A stretch of 64,000 nucleotides of DNA from Pandoraea communis (GCF_902459745.1 NZ_CABPSJ010000009.1:62001-126000), one strand, 5' to 3'; positions 53,244 to 62,780 are shown, counted from the first letter of the stretch. The notes: a model not told the origin generated them from the sequence alone. Made by a program: numbers and translations.

Positions 53244-53277
53244 CTGTCACGGTTCTGTCAAATAACGGCGATAGCCT
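53244..53277 (+). promoter_or_regulatory. Pho-box-like site before the EAL-GGDEF gene
   Basis: CTGTCAC (53244-53250), GGTT, CTGTCAA (53255-53261) is a textbook pair of PhoB half-sites, each seven bases with a four-base spacer. TAGCCT (53272-53277), a possible -10, starts ten bases after the second repeat, the spacing seen at E. coli pstS. The site points toward the cyclic-di-GMP gene about 230 bp away. The -10 is weak, matching three of six bases. Confidence 0.6.
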
Positions 53278-53493
53278 GAGTGTCAACTAAAAGAGGGTGC
53301 CTGCGGGCGCCGTCACAAGACGCGGATATGGGCCACAGAGCAGCTGCCGCACGCGAAGCACGGGGAACACGGGTGAGACACTTCATCGGAGCGCACTTGC
53401 CTTCGGCGCGCCTATTCGCGCCCGACATATGCCCGCACAACGCATTGCGGTTTGCATGATGGCGGCGCACCGCACCGACTTACGGAGTCTCAG

Positions 53494-55386
53494 TTGAACC
53501 CTCCCCCGCCTGTCGCGATACGTCCGTCGGAGCGCTTTGACATCCCTGGCGCTTTACGCGATGCGAAATCCCCGTCTGCCAATTCTTCCGCGCCTTATGC
53601 CGAGCCTGACGAGAGCGTATTGCTCGCCGAGCTGTGCGAGGGTATCGGTCTGACCTGCGTGTTTCAGCCGATTCTCGATTTCCGGACTTCGGAAATCGCC
53701 GGTTATGAGGGGCTGGTGCGAGGGCCCGCCGGCACGTCGATTCACTCGCCGATGGCGCTGTTTGCCGCCGGGCGCCGTCACGGCCTCATCGGTCCGCTTG
53801 AACTGGCCTGCCGCCGTGCGGTGCTGCGGGGGTTCGTCGAGCAGAATCTGCCGGAGCGTCTGTTCCTGAACATCGGTCCTGTCACCCGTGCGCAACCTGG
53901 TGGCGGTGTGATCGAATCGCTGGGGCTCGACGAGACGTTTGCCATGCTCCAGTCGTTGCGCCTCGCGCCTGAGCGCGTGGTGCTCGAACTCACGGAGCAT
54001 GCCCCCACCCTCGATCTTGCGAGCACGCGGGCATCGCTCACGGCCTATCGCGCGCTGGGTTTCGAAGTCGCCCTCGACGACATGGGCGAAGGGTACGCCA
54101 GCCTGAGACTGTGGTCCGAGCTGCGGCCCGATTACATCAAGATCGACCGGCATTTCGTGGACGGTATCGACACCGATACCCTCAAGCTCCAGTTCGTGCG
54201 CTCGATGCGTCAGATTGCGGAAACCAGCGGCACGCGGGTTATTGCAGAAGGCATCGAGCATGCCGAAGAACTGCAGGTGGTGCGCGATCTCGGCATCTTC
54301 CTGGGGCAGGGGTACTTTATTGCACGCCCCGAAGCGCAGCCGCAACGCGCGATCACGGCCAACGTGCAAGACGTTGTGAACGAGCGCCGTGCCTACGTCC
54401 ACCAGCAGCCGAGTCAACTGGGCTCGGGAAACGTGACGCTCGAGCGCATCGCTGCCCATGTCGAACCTGTTTCGCCCGATACCCGTAGCGAAGACGTGGT
54501 GGCGCGCTTCGAGAGCGACCCGGCGTTGGAGGTATTGCCGGTAGTCGAGCGTGATCGCGCGGTGGGATTGATCGGACGGGCCTCGCTCATCGGCCGATTT
54601 GCCCGGCCCTTCACGCGCGAGCTTTATGGTCGCAAGCCGTGCTCGGCCGTCATGGAGCCGCGCCCCCTCACGTTCGACAAGAGTGCGCGGATGGAAGACC
54701 TGAGCCGCATGATTGCCGAAGGGGCGAGCCGGCAGATTACGGCTGGTTTCATCGTAACGGATCAGGGGCGCTATTTCGGCGTGGCGCAGGGGCATGCCCT
54801 CATGCGTCACATTACCGATATGCAGCTCGATGCGGCGCGTTATGCGAACCCGCTCACGCTGTTGCCGGGCAATGTGCCGATCGACGACTACATGGATCGA
54901 ATGATTGGTGAGCGCCAATCGTTTCACGCCTGCTATGTCGATCTTGACAACTTCAAGCCCTTTAACGACATGTTCGGCTACCGTCGCGGCGACGATCTGA
55001 TTCAACTCGTCGCGCGCGTGCTCATGGCCGTGCGCAATCCCGAGCGCGACTTCCTTGGGCACATTGGGGGCGACGACTTCCTGATTCTGTTCCGCAGTCC
55101 TGACTGGGAGGCGCGTTGCCGTGAAGCGCTCACGCGTTTCGGCGAGGCGGTGACGGAGTATTTCCATCCGGACCAGATTGCGGCCGGCGGGTTCGAGGCG
55201 GAGGATCGCCGGGGCATGGTCATCTTCCACCCGATCACGAGCTTGTCGATTGGCGTGGTGGCTGTCACGCCCGAGAGCTTTCCCTCGCATGTGGAGGTTT
55301 CGGCTGCGGCGGCCGATGCCAAGAAGATGGCCAAGCGCGCGCTTGGCAACAGCCTGTTCATCGAGCGCCGGCGAGCGCACCGGTGA
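53494..55386 (+). CDS. EAL-GGDEF cyclic-di-GMP protein with central CBS-like region
   Basis: This is a predicted cytoplasmic c-di-GMP enzyme. The TTG start at 53494 follows a GGAG by six bases and gives 630 residues; the frame opens upstream (TTG 53452) without a ribosome site. An EAL domain spans about 45-285. It has YEGLVRG for the EAL signature, Asn in LFLNIGP, Glu in LELTEHA, the Asp pair in ALDDMGEG and Lys in IKIDRHF, so phosphodiesterase activity is likely. A middle region (about 310-440) resembles paired CBS domains. A GGDEF domain follows, with GGDDF in place of GGDEF. It has no membrane helix. Confidence 0.9.
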   Translation: MNPPPPVAIRPSERFDIPGALRDAKSPSANSSAPYAEPDESVLLAELCEGIGLTCVFQPILDFRTSEIAGYEGLVRGPAGTSIHSPMALFAAGRRHGLIGPLELACRRAVLRGFVEQNLPERLFLNIGPVTRAQPGGGVIESLGLDETFAMLQSLRLAPERVVLELTEHAPTLDLASTRASLTAYRALGFEVALDDMGEGYASLRLWSELRPDYIKIDRHFVDGIDTDTLKLQFVRSMRQIAETSGTRVIAEGIEHAEELQVVRDLGIFLGQGYFIARPEAQPQRAITANVQDVVNERRAYVHQQPSQLGSGNVTLERIAAHVEPVSPDTRSEDVVARFESDPALEVLPVVERDRAVGLIGRASLIGRFARPFTRELYGRKPCSAVMEPRPLTFDKSARMEDLSRMIAEGASRQITAGFIVTDQGRYFGVAQGHALMRHITDMQLDAARYANPLTLLPGNVPIDDYMDRMIGERQSFHACYVDLDNFKPFNDMFGYRRGDDLIQLVARVLMAVRNPERDFLGHIGGDDFLILFRSPDWEARCREALTRFGEAVTEYFHPDQIAAGGFEAEDRRGMVIFHPITSLSIGVVAVTPESFPSHVEVSAAAADAKKMAKRALGNSLFIERRRAHR

Positions 55387-55524
55387 GCGCAGGACTGAGC
55401 CCTGAAAAAAACAAAATGAAAACGAGCCGCCGGACGATCTCGCGATTAGCGCGGCGCGGAGTATGGAGTGGAGAGTTGAGAAGCGGGGAAGGTGTCGGTG
55501 GAAGTGCTGAGAGCGTGGAGGGGG

Positions 55525-55593
55525 ATGGACCGGGGCGCCTTTCTGCAGCGAGTTGGGTTTATGTCTGAGAGGCGGAAAGGGGCCCCGGTCCAT
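55525..55593. repeat. Long inverted repeat between convergent genes
   Basis: The arms are 55525-55543 and 55575-55593. They are complementary at 18 of 19 bases and surround a 31-base loop. They lie between the EAL-GGDEF gene and the permease gene, which converge. The stem is GC-rich and very stable but has no T-run on either side, so it is not a classical terminator. Confidence 0.8.
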
Positions 55594-55664
55594 CTGGGGG
55601 AGGTGTTGAGGGCATCCCTCCCGCCGCGAATTCTTCGTTGGAAGATGGTGTGACGCCGGGGCGC

Positions 55665-57281
55665 TTAATGCGCGAGCGCAGGCATGCCCTCCATGTCGGC
55701 TGCATCACGCTCACGTTCCTGGGCGAGGTACGGGGTGCGCCAGCCGGCCTTTACGCCCCAGTGATAGAAGGCGAGCGCCAACGACGCCACGATCAGCATG
55801 TCCCAGCCATACGGCAGCAGGCCGATACCGCCGAATTCCTTGCTGCCGGCATACGAGCACAGTGCCATTATCGGCAGGTAACCGATCAGCCACCACGATG
55901 CCTTGAGGTCGCGGCGGAAACCCTGCCACTGGTCTTTCGCCTGATAGTAGAAGTAGACCGGCAGCGCCACGACCACCAGCACGATGATCTGGCCGGTAAG
56001 CGGCCAGCGCGCCCAGTACAGAATCAGCGACGCGCAAACGAAGGCGAACGGTGCAATCAGAGACAGGCCGGGCAGGCGCAACGGGCGATGCATTTCGGGC
56101 ACCGAGTGACGCAGAGCCATCACGCTGATCGGGCCCGTCAGGTACGAGATCACGGTGGCTACCGAGATCACGGCGGCTAGCGAGTCCCAGCCACGGAAGA
56201 AGAACATGAAGACGAACGAGATCGCCAGGTTGAACCACATTGCCTGACGCGGCACGCCGTACAGCGGATGCACGCGGCCGAAGATCTCGGGCAAGGTGCG
56301 ATTTCGCTCCATGGCGTAGATCATGCGGCTCGTGGTGGCCATATAAGTGGTGCCGGTGCCACTCGGGCTCAGGAACGCGTCGAAGTACAGCACGATCGCG
56401 AGCCAGTTCAGGCCGAGCGCAATCGCTAGTTCGGCGAACGGCGAGCTGAAGCTCACCATTTGCCAGCCCCCCGTCAGTTGCTCGGGCGAGAGCGCACCGA
56501 CGAAGGCCACTTCCAGCAGCAAATAGATGACGGTCGCGAGCAGAATCGAGCCGACCACCGCAAACGGGATGCTGCGGCCCGGATCGCGCGCTTCGCCCGC
56601 GAGGTTCACCGGACTCTGAAAGCCGTTGAACGCAAATACGATGCCCGACGTGGCGACCGCCGTCAGCACGGCCGACATACCGTTCGGCGCGAAACCGCCG
56701 TGCTCCGCCAGAGTGAAGTTGCCCGGATGGAAGCCCGCCATCATCAGACCCGCAATCGTCAGGGCCGGAATCGCAAACTTGAACAGTGTGATCGCCGTAT
56801 TGGCGCGCGCAAAGAGCTTCACGCCCCAATAGTTCAGCATGAAGTAGACGATGACGAGCAGTGCGGAGAGGGCAAGGCCGCCAGCGGTGAGCGTGCCGTC
56901 CACGAACAGGTTATGTGCCCAGTCGTACGGCCACGTGCTCATGTACTGAATCGATGCTTCGGCCTCGATCGGAATCACCGACACGATGGCGATCCAGTTG
57001 GCCCAGGCGGCGATGAAGCCGACCAGACTGCCGTGCGAATAGCGGGAATAGCGCACCATGCCGCCCGACTCGGGGAACATCGCACCCAGTTCGGCGTAGG
57101 TGAGCGCAATGGCCAGAATGACCACAGCGCCGATAATCCAGGCGAAAAGGGCGGCAGGGCCGGCGATCTTGGCAGCCTTCCAGGCACCAAACAGCCAGCC
57201 GGAGCCGATGATCGAGCCAAGACCGGTCAACATCAGGGCGAACGGCCCGATGTTGCGCATGAGGGATTGATTGTTATCCAT
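55665..57281 (-). CDS. APC-superfamily amino acid permease
   Basis: This is an inner-membrane amino acid transporter. The ATG at 57281 after GGAG gives 538 residues with 12 predicted helices and APC motifs in helix 1 (LTGLGSIIGSGWLFG) and helix 6 (FAFNGFQSPVNLAGEARDP). It resembles acidic amino acid or GABA-type proton symporters. A longer in-frame leader to 57494 is Arg/Pro-rich and not plausible. gabD lies upstream on the same strand across 415 bp, which suggests a role in GABA or glutamate use. Substrate not proven. Confidence 0.86.
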   Translation of the reverse strand: MDNNQSLMRNIGPFALMLTGLGSIIGSGWLFGAWKAAKIAGPAALFAWIIGAVVILAIALTYAELGAMFPESGGMVRYSRYSHGSLVGFIAAWANWIAIVSVIPIEAEASIQYMSTWPYDWAHNLFVDGTLTAGGLALSALLVIVYFMLNYWGVKLFARANTAITLFKFAIPALTIAGLMMAGFHPGNFTLAEHGGFAPNGMSAVLTAVATSGIVFAFNGFQSPVNLAGEARDPGRSIPFAVVGSILLATVIYLLLEVAFVGALSPEQLTGGWQMVSFSSPFAELAIALGLNWLAIVLYFDAFLSPSGTGTTYMATTSRMIYAMERNRTLPEIFGRVHPLYGVPRQAMWFNLAISFVFMFFFRGWDSLAAVISVATVISYLTGPISVMALRHSVPEMHRPLRLPGLSLIAPFAFVCASLILYWARWPLTGQIIVLVVVALPVYFYYQAKDQWQGFRRDLKASWWLIGYLPIMALCSYAGSKEFGGIGLLPYGWDMLIVASLALAFYHWGVKAGWRTPYLAQERERDAADMEGMPALAH

Positions 57282-57696
57282 TCGATGTCTTCTCCACGCC
57301 CGGGGGAGCAGGCACCTGACCCGGTGAGGGCGGGGCGGCACGCTGCGCGAGGGGCGGACAAACTGCCGGCCAGGCCGGTCGCAGTCACAAGGGGAATGAC
57401 GGCGGGGGGGACGGCGCTGACGGACGCGACTTCTGTTGATCGGCTTCGCGAATATCGACCGTTCCCGTGTCGTGGCGCACGGGGGAGCGTGCACTGCCAG
57501 AATTGGGGTCGGGGTCGCCGTTCGCGAAAAAAAGCGCGATTCTACCCGAGGCGACCCGCATCTGTGGGACTTTGTAACACATTCCCAATGGCATCCGGTT
57601 CGGCGACGTTAAGGCAAAATGCGTGCAAGCCAGTCGGGGCGCGGATCTCGGAGTGGGAATGTGCCTATTACAAATTGTTAAAGGGTCAGATAAAAA
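57282..57696 (-). other. Non-coding stretch between gabD and the permease gene
   Basis: A 415-bp gap, with both flanking genes on the minus strand. TTTGTAACACATTCCCA (57571-57587) and TGGGAATGTG (57654-57663, followed closely by TTACAAA at 57668-57674) are inverse copies over ten bases, possibly an operator pair for the permease gene. On the minus strand TAGAAT near 57545 could be a -10. No terminator for gabD was recognised. Confidence 0.4.
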
Positions 57697-59205
57697 TCAC
57701 ATCCCGGCAAGACAGAGATACTTCATTTCAAGGTACTCGTCGATGCCGTATTTAGACCCTTCCCGACCCAGACCCGACTGCTTGACCCCGCCGAAGGGAG
57801 CCACCTCGTTCGAGATCAGGCCGGTGTTGATGCCGACCATGCCGGCTTCGATGCCTTCGGCGACGCGCCAGACGCGTCCGACGTCACGGGCGAAGAAATA
57901 TGAGGCGAGGCCGAAGTCGGTGGCGTTGGCCAGACGAATGCCGTCTGCTTCGTCCTTGAAGCGGAAGACCGGTGCCAAGGGGCCAAACGTTTCCTCCTGC
58001 GCGACGAGCATGTCGGCGCTGGCATCGGCGACGACGGTCGGCTCGAAAAAGCGGCCATGCAGCACCTTGCCGCCGACCGTGACACGGCCGCCCTTGGCGA
58101 GGGCGTCTTCGACGTGGCGCTCGACCTTCGCGACAGCGGCGTCCTCGATGAGCGGGCCGATCGCGACGCCCGGCTCGAAGCCGTTGCCCACGCGCAGCTT
58201 GCTCACGGCGGCGGTGAGTTTCTCGACGAACGTGTCGTAGATGCCGTCTTGCGCGTAGATGCGGTTCGCGCAGACGCACGTCTGCCCGGCATTGCGGAAT
58301 TTGGACGCGATGCAGCCTTCAACGGCGGCGTCCACGTCGGCATCGTCGAAGACGAGGAATGGCGCGAGGCCGCCCAGTTCGAGTGCCACTTTCTTGATCG
58401 TCGGCGCGCATTGCGCCATGAGCTTCGCGCCGACCGGTGTCGAGCCGGTGAAGGACAGGTGACGCACGCGCGGGCTCGACGTGAGCACGTTACCCACGTC
58501 CGACGAGTTTTTCGACGTCACGACATTGAAGACGCCCTTGGGTAACCCGGCGCGGTGAGCGAGTTCGGCGAGCGCCAGGGCCGAGAGTGGGGTGAGGCGA
58601 GCGGGTTTGACCACGATCGTGCAGCCTGCCGCAATTGCCGGGGCGATCTTGCGGGTGATCATCGCGATGGGGAAGTTCCAGGGCGTGATCGACGCGCATA
58701 CCCCGATGGGCTGCTTGAGCACCAGCAGGCGCTTGCCGTTTTCCGGGGAACTGAGCACGTCGCCGTCGATGCGTTTGGCCTCTTCGGCGAACCACTCGAT
58801 GAACGATGCCCCGTAGGCGACTTCCCCTTTGGCTTCGGCCAGGGGCTTGCCTTGCTCGGCGGTCATGATGGCGCCGAGGTCGTCCTGTGCCTGCATGATG
58901 AGGTCGAACCAGTGACGCATGATGCGGGCGCGCTCTTTGCCGGTCTTGCGGCGCCACTCGGGCAGCGCGATTTCGGCGGCAATCAGGGCGCGCTCGGTTT
59001 CTTTGGCGCCCAGATCGGCGACATGGGCGATCTGCGCGCCGGTGGCCGGGTCGTTGACGACGAACGTCGCGTGGGAATCGGCGGGCGTCCAGTCGCCGTC
59101 AATATAGGCGTCGGACTTGAGCAGGTCCGGATCTTTCAGACGGGCCAGTGCCGGATGGACGCTGGCCGTTGTGCGCGAATGCGCGGATTGGCGGGGGGAT
59201 GACAC
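57697..59205 (-). CDS. gabD: Succinate-semialdehyde dehydrogenase (NADP-type)
   Basis: This oxidises succinate semialdehyde to succinate in GABA breakdown. The 502-residue product matches GabD throughout: ITPWNFPIAM with the catalytic Asn, FTGSTPVG, the catalytic Cys in FRNAGQTCVCANR, and GLGREGSKYGIDEYLE near the end. The active-site Glu region reads ELGGLAPF where E. coli GabD has ELGGNAPF. The start is a GTG (59205) after GAGAG; no ATG lies close. Its neighbour is an amino acid permease. Confidence 0.94.
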   Translation of the reverse strand: MSSPRQSAHSRTTASVHPALARLKDPDLLKSDAYIDGDWTPADSHATFVVNDPATGAQIAHVADLGAKETERALIAAEIALPEWRRKTGKERARIMRHWFDLIMQAQDDLGAIMTAEQGKPLAEAKGEVAYGASFIEWFAEEAKRIDGDVLSSPENGKRLLVLKQPIGVCASITPWNFPIAMITRKIAPAIAAGCTIVVKPARLTPLSALALAELAHRAGLPKGVFNVVTSKNSSDVGNVLTSSPRVRHLSFTGSTPVGAKLMAQCAPTIKKVALELGGLAPFLVFDDADVDAAVEGCIASKFRNAGQTCVCANRIYAQDGIYDTFVEKLTAAVSKLRVGNGFEPGVAIGPLIEDAAVAKVERHVEDALAKGGRVTVGGKVLHGRFFEPTVVADASADMLVAQEETFGPLAPVFRFKDEADGIRLANATDFGLASYFFARDVGRVWRVAEGIEAGMVGINTGLISNEVAPFGGVKQSGLGREGSKYGIDEYLEMKYLCLAGM

Positions 59206-59447
59206 GATCAGCTCTCCTCTCGATGACCGGGCGGCGCGGTCGGCGGGGGCTGCGCGCCGCTCGGGGGCGGAAACGGATACGGCTTGTCGGTGCGTCGTGC
59301 GTCGGGTGTCAGCTTACTCCAATGCCGTGCGCCGTTTGTGACGCGTGCGCATCGGATGGAGGGATGCGGTGTCGAACGGCGCTGCGCGCGCGATACCGGC
59401 AGCCCGGTGGCCGCCGGCGTCTCGCGATTCGGCTGGCGTGGCCGGTT

Positions 59448-60998
59448 TTACAAGCCGAGATCCTTATACAGAACCGCCATGCGAGCCTCGACGTCGGCGC
59501 TCATTTCGATGGGGCGCCCCCACTCGCGCGATGTCTCCCCGGCCCACTTGTTGGTCGCGTCGATGCCCATCTTGGAGCCCAGTCCCGCTTTGGGCGAGGC
59601 GAAGTCAAGATAGTCGATGGGGGTCTGGTCGACGAGCGTGGTGTCGCGGATCGGATCGACGCGCGTGGTGATCGCCCAGATGACTTCCTTCCAGTCGCGG
59701 ATATCGACGTCCTCGTCCACCACGACGATGAACTTCGTATACATGAACTGGCGCAGAAAACTCCACACGCCGAACATCACGCGCTTGGCATGCCCCGGAT
59801 AGGCCTTCTTCATCTGCACGATGGCCATCCGATAGCTGCAACCTTCCGGCGGCAGATAGAAATCGGTGATCTCGGGGAATTGCTTCTGCAGCAGCGGGAC
59901 GAACACTTCGTTGAGCGCCACGCCGAGCACGGCCGGCTCATCGGGCGGTTTGCCCGTGTACGTCGAGTGGTAGACGGCGTTGCGGCGCAGGGTGATGCGC
60001 TCGATCGTGAACACCGGGAACCACTCCTGCTCGTTGTAGTAGCCGGTGTGGTCGCCGTAAGGGCCTTCCAGCGCGTGATCGTAACCTGCCGTCGCACCGC
60101 GCGACGGCGGCGGCGGGGCGCCATCGGGGATGGCCCGCGCTTGCCCGGACGGATAAATGAAGCCCTCGAGCACGATCTCGGCGCGTGCTGGAACACGCAA
60201 CGATTCCAGTCCCGGCGTCACGCATTTGGCCAACTCGGTGCGACTGCCGCGCAGCAAACCGGCAAACTGATACTCGGACAACGTATCGGGTACGGGCGTC
60301 ACGGCGCCAAGCATGGTGGCCGGATCGGCGCCGAGCGCGACAGCAATCGGGAACGGCTTGCCGGGGTTCACCAGCGCGAACTCGCGGAAATCGAGCGCGC
60401 CGCCCCGGTGGGCGAGCCAGCGCATGATGACCTGATTGCGGCTGATGACCTGCTGGCGGTAGATGCCCAGGTTCTGACGTTTGCGATGGGGGCCCTTGGT
60501 AATCACGAGGCCCCACGTGATGAGCGGGGCGGCGTCGCCAGGCCAGCAAGTCTGAATCGGCAGGCGCGCGAGGTCGACGTCATCGCCTTCCCAGACGATC
60601 TCCTGACACACCGGGCTGCTGACTTCCTTGGGCGCCATGTCCCAAACCGCCTTGGCCATGCCGAGCAGTTTGCCCGCATCCTTGAGTCCGCGAGGGGGTT
60701 CGGGTTCCTTGAGTGCCGAGAGAAGGCGGCCGATGTCGCGCAGCGAACCCAAGGCGTTTTCGCCATTGTCGACGCCCATGCCGAGCGCCACTCGTTCAGG
60801 GGTGCCAAATAAGTTGGCAAGCACCGGCATGGCGTAGCCTGTCGGCCGCTCAAACCACAGCGCAGGACCCGCCGCCTTGAGTACACGGTCGGCGAGTGCC
60901 GTCATCTCCAGCACCGGCGAAACCGGCACGTCTACGCGACGAAGCTGGCCGGATCGCTCCAGTTGCGCGGTGAAGTCACGAAGATCGAGATATTTCAT
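59448..60998 (-). CDS. ubiD: UbiD-family decarboxylase (3-octaprenyl-4-hydroxybenzoate carboxy-lyase)
   Basis: UbiD removes the carboxyl group of the ubiquinone ring precursor using prenylated FMN from UbiX. The ATG at 60998 gives 516 residues, the usual length, beginning [19 protein letters not shown]. The conserved stretches [16 protein letters not shown] and [11 protein letters not shown] bind cofactor and substrate, and the metal-binding region at [15 protein letters not shown] is present. It stands alone on the minus strand, divergent from the lytic transglycosylase. Confidence 0.95.
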   Translation of the reverse strand: MKYLDLRDFTAQLERSGQLRRVDVPVSPVLEMTALADRVLKAAGPALWFERPTGYAMPVLANLFGTPERVALGMGVDNGENALGSLRDIGRLLSALKEPEPPRGLKDAGKLLGMAKAVWDMAPKEVSSPVCQEIVWEGDDVDLARLPIQTCWPGDAAPLITWGLVITKGPHRKRQNLGIYRQQVISRNQVIMRWLAHRGGALDFREFALVNPGKPFPIAVALGADPATMLGAVTPVPDTLSEYQFAGLLRGSRTELAKCVTPGLESLRVPARAEIVLEGFIYPSGQARAIPDGAPPPPSRGATAGYDHALEGPYGDHTGYYNEQEWFPVFTIERITLRRNAVYHSTYTGKPPDEPAVLGVALNEVFVPLLQKQFPEITDFYLPPEGCSYRMAIVQMKKAYPGHAKRVMFGVWSFLRQFMYTKFIVVVDEDVDIRDWKEVIWAITTRVDPIRDTTLVDQTPIDYLDFASPKAGLGSKMGIDATNKWAGETSREWGRPIEMSADVEARMAVLYKDLGL

Positions 60999-61195
60999 GA
61001 AACAAACCGTTACCAAAAATTTTTACGAATTTCCTACGCCCGGTGTAAACGGTCGTTTGAATTCGAAGAATGTCGGGGTGGCACCCTTGTAAACGCGGGG
61101 TGAGGCAGGGCATTTTACCGGTCAAGGCTCCCGAACGTCACGGCAAAACAGCTGTTACAAATTACTTTTAGTAATGATTTTTGATAATAATAGTA

Positions 61196-61223
61196 TTGAC
61201 GGTTTATATGTGGCTGCTACAAT
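61196..61223 (+). promoter_or_regulatory. Strong sigma-70 promoter upstream of the lytic transglycosylase
   Basis: TTGACG (61196-61201), 16 bases, TACAAT (61218-61223). The region just upstream is A+T-rich with a small inverted repeat ATTACT (61161-61166) and AGTAAT (61170-61175). The predicted start near 61230 leaves a leader of roughly 338 bases before the gene. Confidence 0.75.
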
Positions 61224-61229
61224 CCGCCC

Positions 61230-61567
61230 GTTGAATCCAGAAAGGCGGCTTCGATGACGGGTAGGCCAACCCGCTCGAGCTTAGCGACAACTACAACATC
61301 GACGTGGATTTTCAGTGGCTGGTTTTCTCACCGAGGTCGGGAAACCAGTGTTTTAGGAAGCAGCGCGAGCGATAGCTCGTCAGCGCCGGGGACCTGAACA
61401 GGTCGGCGCGCTGCGGCGGTAGCGGCATCGTCAATGACAAACGCGATGCGCCGCCCCGTTCCATATGCCGTAGATGAGCAATTAACGGGATGCCTGGCGG
61501 GCATGCTGGCTCGTTTCCTTACGCCCCGGGGCCACCCCGTGGTGACGGCGTAACCGGAGTACGTAGT
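61230..61567 (+). ncRNA. Long structured 5' leader of the transglycosylase mRNA
   Basis: The leader holds at least five hairpins. Stem 1 is CTGGTTT (61319-61325) with AAACCAG (61342-61348). Stem 2 is CGAGC (61366-61370), GATA, GCTCG (61375-61379). Stem 3 is GACCTG (61391-61396), AA, CAGGTC (61399-61404), inside GCGCC/GGCGC. Stem 4 is GCATCG (61425-61430) with CGATGC (61444-61449), inside GGCGG/CCGCC. Stem 5 is ACGCC (61521-61525) with GGCGT (61547-61551), ending three bases before the ribosome site CCGGAG. No known riboswitch or RNA family was recognised. Confidence 0.5.
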
Positions 61568-62620
61568 ATGAAGAAGTCTGGTTTATCACCCTGGCTACTG
61601 GCCGCTGTCCGTGCGTTTGGCGCACGCGGTGCGGCAACGGTAGCCGCGGCTCGCCGCGATTGGCGTCGTCTTGCCTGGCACGGCGGTCGTGTTGGACTGT
61701 ATACGTCTAGCGCGGTTGGTCTGGTTGCCGTGGTCGGCACGCTGGCGTTGTGGGCCCAACCGACGTGGCGCGCCGATCTGGCGTCGCGCGTGGGTCCGCT
61801 GCTCGAGGCGGCCACCGGTACGGCCAATGCGGCCAGCCAGGGCACCAACGGCAGCATCGTCGTTCAGGGTTCCCCGTCCGACTCGTCGTTGATGGCGCAA
61901 GCGGCACAACACGTGCCGTCGGCCGCCGTTCTCGCCGCTTATATTCCGAACCAGCGTGTGGCCGCCGATGCGCGTGCCCCCAAGGCGCTGGACACGCGTG
62001 AGCAGATCGCCGTGGCCGACTATCTGGCACGACGCTATCGCGTGGCAGGTGACGTGACGGGCAATCTCGTGCGCGCAGCCTATTCGACGGGCAAGGAAGT
62101 CGGCCTCGATCCGCTGCTGCTGCTTGCGGTGATGGCAATCGAATCGGGCTTCAACCCGTATGCCGAGAGCACCGTCGGCGCACAGGGCCTCATGCAGGTC
62201 ATGTCGAAGGTGCATCAGGACAAGCTCGAATACTTCGGCGGTCCCGAGGCAGCACTGCATCCGCTCGCGAATATCAAGGTGGGTGCGTTGATCCTGAAGG
62301 AATGCATTGCGCGCGGCGGTTCGCTTGCCGGTGGTTTGCGCCTCTACGTTGGTTCGACCAGCGCAGGTGACGGCGGTTATGGCGCCAAGGTGCTTGCCGA
62401 GCGCGATCGTCTGCGTGGTGTGACCATGGGCCACAAGGTCTCGCCGAATGCGCCGCAAGCGCCGGTGATCGTCAGTTCGGCTTCGGCCAAGCCGGCCGTG
62501 AAGCCGGTCTCGGCGGGCAAGTCGGACGAATCGGCACCTACGCCGGCCGCGTCGACATCGACGGGCAAGGCCGCTGCGGCGGCCAAGCCGCTCGAAGCGG
62601 ACGACAGCACCGCTGCCTGA
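61568..62620 (+). CDS. Lytic transglycosylase (SLT domain), membrane-anchored
   Basis: This cleaves peptidoglycan glycan strands. The 350-residue product from ATG 61568 has an N-terminal membrane segment (about residues 44-60), an Ala/Ser linker and an SLT domain (about 165-285). The catalytic Glu lies in MAIESGFNPYAES and is followed by VGAQGLMQVM. The C-terminal tail is rich in Ala, Pro and Lys. An in-frame ATG at 61490 is possible but its leader looks unlike a protein. The gene is preceded by a strong promoter and a long structured leader. Confidence 0.9.
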   Translation: MKKSGLSPWLLAAVRAFGARGAATVAAARRDWRRLAWHGGRVGLYTSSAVGLVAVVGTLALWAQPTWRADLASRVGPLLEAATGTANAASQGTNGSIVVQGSPSDSSLMAQAAQHVPSAAVLAAYIPNQRVAADARAPKALDTREQIAVADYLARRYRVAGDVTGNLVRAAYSTGKEVGLDPLLLLAVMAIESGFNPYAESTVGAQGLMQVMSKVHQDKLEYFGGPEAALHPLANIKVGALILKECIARGGSLAGGLRLYVGSTSAGDGGYGAKVLAERDRLRGVTMGHKVSPNAPQAPVIVSSASAKPAVKPVSAGKSDESAPTPAASTSTGKAAAAAKPLEADDSTAA

Positions 62621-62740
62621 TCGGCCTGATCGACCTCTCGGATGACCTCGGATGATGCGCCATGGCCGGCGTATCGCCGTCCGGGAAAGTCACCTTCGGC
62701 AAGTGCGATGCCTATCTATATAGAGAGGCGATGCGCAGCA

Positions 62741-62780
62741 AACAAAAAACCCATCGAATCGCTTCGATGGGTTTTTTGTT
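62741..62780. terminator. Bidirectional terminator between transglycosylase and aminotransferase genes
   Basis: The arms 62741-62758 and 62763-62780 are exact inverse copies of 18 bases around a four-base loop. Each side carries a run of A or T, so either strand can terminate. It lies between two convergent genes. Confidence 0.95.

Noticed and set aside
59148-60812. 554-codon plus-strand ORF opposite ubiD and gabD
   Set aside because: No domain and typical antisense composition; UbiD is conserved throughout.
61230-61480. 6S RNA, tmRNA, SRP RNA or a known riboswitch in the transglycosylase leader
   Set aside because: Diagnostic sequences of those RNAs (tmRNA ends, SRP GGAAGGAAGCAGCC core, cobalamin, TPP and c-di-GMP motifs) are not present; AGGAAGCAGC at 61355-61364 is a partial SRP-like string without the rest.
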